Below are positions 5,622 through 6,415 of a stretch of DNA of 6,415 nt, piece by piece. Each line of letters starts with the position of its first letter. Positions within the stretch are counted from its first letter, which is position 1. This DNA comes from Paracoccaceae bacterium (GTDB taxonomy: Bacteria > Pseudomonadota > Alphaproteobacteria > Rhodobacterales > Rhodobacteraceae), in contig SKUV01000336.1 of NCBI GenBank assembly GCA_007129775.1, positions 1 to 6,415 of the forward strand. The letters are read 5' to 3'. The notes beneath the pieces are model-generated. The model saw nothing but the letters and a program-made list of their open reading frames with translations, was not told where the DNA came from and did no database searches. A program made the position numbers and the translations under genes.

Positions 5622-5944
5622 TCAACGAAGCTGCGTCTTACCGCGAAGAACACGACTACTTCCGGGAGGCCGAAGATGGCGAACTTCTGATGGTGACTGC
5701 AGTCAGCAACCGGCTTGTCAGCGTGGGCGGCGAAGTCGAGGCTCAGCGCCGGGTGCGCTGGCACGCCATTATCCGTCAAATCGACGGAGAGTTGGTCCAC
5801 GAGCTCGTCTACGAGCCCTGCGCAGCAGGCGCTGCGGTTGGCTTTGAGACAATCCTGCGTCGGTCAGATGTCTTGCGCAATGGCGGGGGCGTTTATGACC
5901 AGCATTCCCCAAGTGGCGCGCCGACCAACGTGAAGATCGCCTGA
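5615..5944 (+). CDS. Hypothetical protein, possibly a gene fragment fused to the IS remnant
   Basis: A 109-codon frame whose product I do not recognise. It is soluble, acidic at the start (residues 10-24 rich in E and D), with no membrane segment, signal peptide or cysteine-cluster motif. Codon choice is mostly G/C-ending and consistent with a real gene. The segment RRVRWHAIIRQIDGELVHEL (45-64) looks like folded protein; the C-terminal tail (from about residue 89, NGGGVYDQHSPSGAPTNVKIA) is glycine- and proline-rich. The ATG at 5615 has no convincing ribosome site. The frame stays open upstream to 5591 (GWGESTRD before the Met), right at the end of the IS3 remnant, so this may be the 3' part of a gene whose beginning was replaced by the IS. 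It could instead be a small intact gene or chance. Confidence 0.45.
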   Translation: MLINEAASYREEHDYFREAEDGELLMVTAVSNRLVSVGGEVEAQRRVRWHAIIRQIDGELVHELVYEPCAAGAAVGFETILRRSDVLRNGGGVYDQHSPSGAPTNVKIA

Positions 5945-6337
5945 ACCCTGCGCACTGCACAAGTTATTTCGCCCCGAGGCACGAAGAACTGGTTCAGGAA
6001 GACCAGAAGCAGGGAGAGGGTCGATTTCATCTTGCCGGGCTCCGCCACGGCCTTTAAAAAAATGCTTCTCTGTCAATGTGATGGGTCTCGCTTGCATTTT
6101 GGCACCCCTCTCAGGGAAGGCCCAAAACGCCGAAATCGGCAAATGGCGTCATCAGTCGCGAATTGGGGGTGTGCCAGGGCCTCTGCCTCGTCGTAGCACC
6201 CAAGCACAACGCGTCGAGCGTATTTCGCTGTCAGTCGTGATTGAACCAAATGGCAATTCAAACCATCATCCGCTTTAATGAAAACAATAGCTTAGGGGGC
6301 GGAGAAGGTTGGATTTCAGGCCCATCCCTTCCGCCAG
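5945..6337. other. About 390 bases with no supported gene
   Basis: Short frames occur on both strands (for example minus 6261-6073 and plus 6078-6278), but none has a recognisable product or clear ribosome site. Base composition becomes less GC-rich towards the right. Small structures seen are an A-run at 6055-6061, a GCCGA-AA-TCGGC palindrome at 6129-6140, and an imperfect inverted pair built on GGCACCCC (6101-6108) and GGGGGTGTGCC (6164-6174). The last two could be debris of mobile-element ends, but nothing identifies a family. Confidence 0.4.
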
Positions 6338-6404
6338 ATAACCCATTGAAAAGTTTCTCCCAATCCGGCTCCGGCCGGATTTTTCCGTTGTTTTCGAGGG
6401 TTAT
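6338..6404. repeat. Nested palindromic element
   Basis: Outer arms ATAACCC (6338-6344) and GGGTTAT (6398-6404) are perfect complements. The pairing continues with TTGAAAA (6346-6352) against TTTTCGA (6391-6397), with one bulged A and one G-U pair in RNA. Inside lie two 9-base unpaired stretches of equal length, then an 8-bp stem (6362-6369 with 6374-6381). The 67-base unit therefore folds nearly symmetrically on itself. It may be a repetitive extragenic palindrome, a MITE-like element or an end of a mobile element cut by the window edge. Whether it is repeated elsewhere cannot be seen here. Confidence 0.5.
6362..6384 (+). terminator. Intrinsic terminator-like hairpin
   Basis: AATCCGGC and GCCGGATT form a perfect 8-bp stem with the 4-base loop TCCG, followed by TTT (five consecutive T at 6380-6384, two of them in the stem). 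This is a good rho-independent terminator for plus-strand transcription. No convincing plus-strand gene ends close by; the nearest candidate stops at 5944. It is also the core of the larger nested palindrome, so termination may be a secondary property. Confidence 0.5.
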
Positions 6405-6415
6405 GCGGGAAAGGC

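Noticed and set aside
5864..6142. Minus-strand 92-codon frame in the right-hand part
   Set aside because: No recognisable motif, no good ribosome site, and it overlaps the end of the better plus-strand frame at 5615-5944.
6078..6278. Small plus-strand frame of 66 codons
   Set aside because: No ribosome site, no family resemblance, and poor codon regularity compared with the transporter genes.
1..6415. CRISPR array, tRNA or rRNA genes, phage or defence system
   Set aside because: No regularly spaced direct repeats, no cloverleaf-like sequence and no defence-type domains were seen on either strand.

Overview
This GC-rich window, with G/C-biased third codon positions in its genes, reads as a Gram-negative proteobacterial chromosome or large plasmid. 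An alphaproteobacterium of the Rhodobacterales type seems most likely from the style of the proteins and the IS remnant, but that is an inference and not a marker-based call.

The main content is a tripartite tricarboxylate transporter (TTT) operon on the minus strand, reading from right to left: tctC (periplasmic solute receptor, 5144-4185), tctB (small membrane subunit, 4085-3540), tctA (large membrane subunit, 3512-2022), then a gene for an AbrB-family multi-spanning membrane protein (1963-911, TTG start). A GntR/HutC-type regulator with a UTRA ligand domain (102-875, plus strand) converges on the operon from its far end. The receptor should capture a small carboxylate in the periplasm and pass it to TctAB for ion-driven uptake. 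The regulator probably senses that substrate or a product of it. The substrate cannot be read from the sequence. No catabolic enzyme lies in the window.

Both transcription units have readable promoters with symmetric sites over their -10 regions. The operon promoter (5241-5213) is overlapped by a perfect 18-bp palindrome (5211-5228). The gntR promoter (18-46) runs into a 7+2+7 inverted repeat (45-60). The operon leader also has a 7-bp-stem hairpin whose loop shows GGAGG, next to two alternative tctC starts. A strong hairpin follows tctC directly, which may help set a high receptor-to-permease ratio.

The right-hand part (about 5242-6415) is degraded accessory DNA. It holds an 11-bp-stem hairpin (5418-5454), the left end of an IS3-type element with only the first codons of its OrfA (5472 to about 5602), an unrecognised 109-codon ORF fused directly to that remnant (5615-5944), about 390 bases with no supported gene, and a nested palindrome with an intrinsic-terminator core (6338-6404). 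Most of the window is a conventional transport locus. The less-explained material is the regulatory architecture and the right-hand end.
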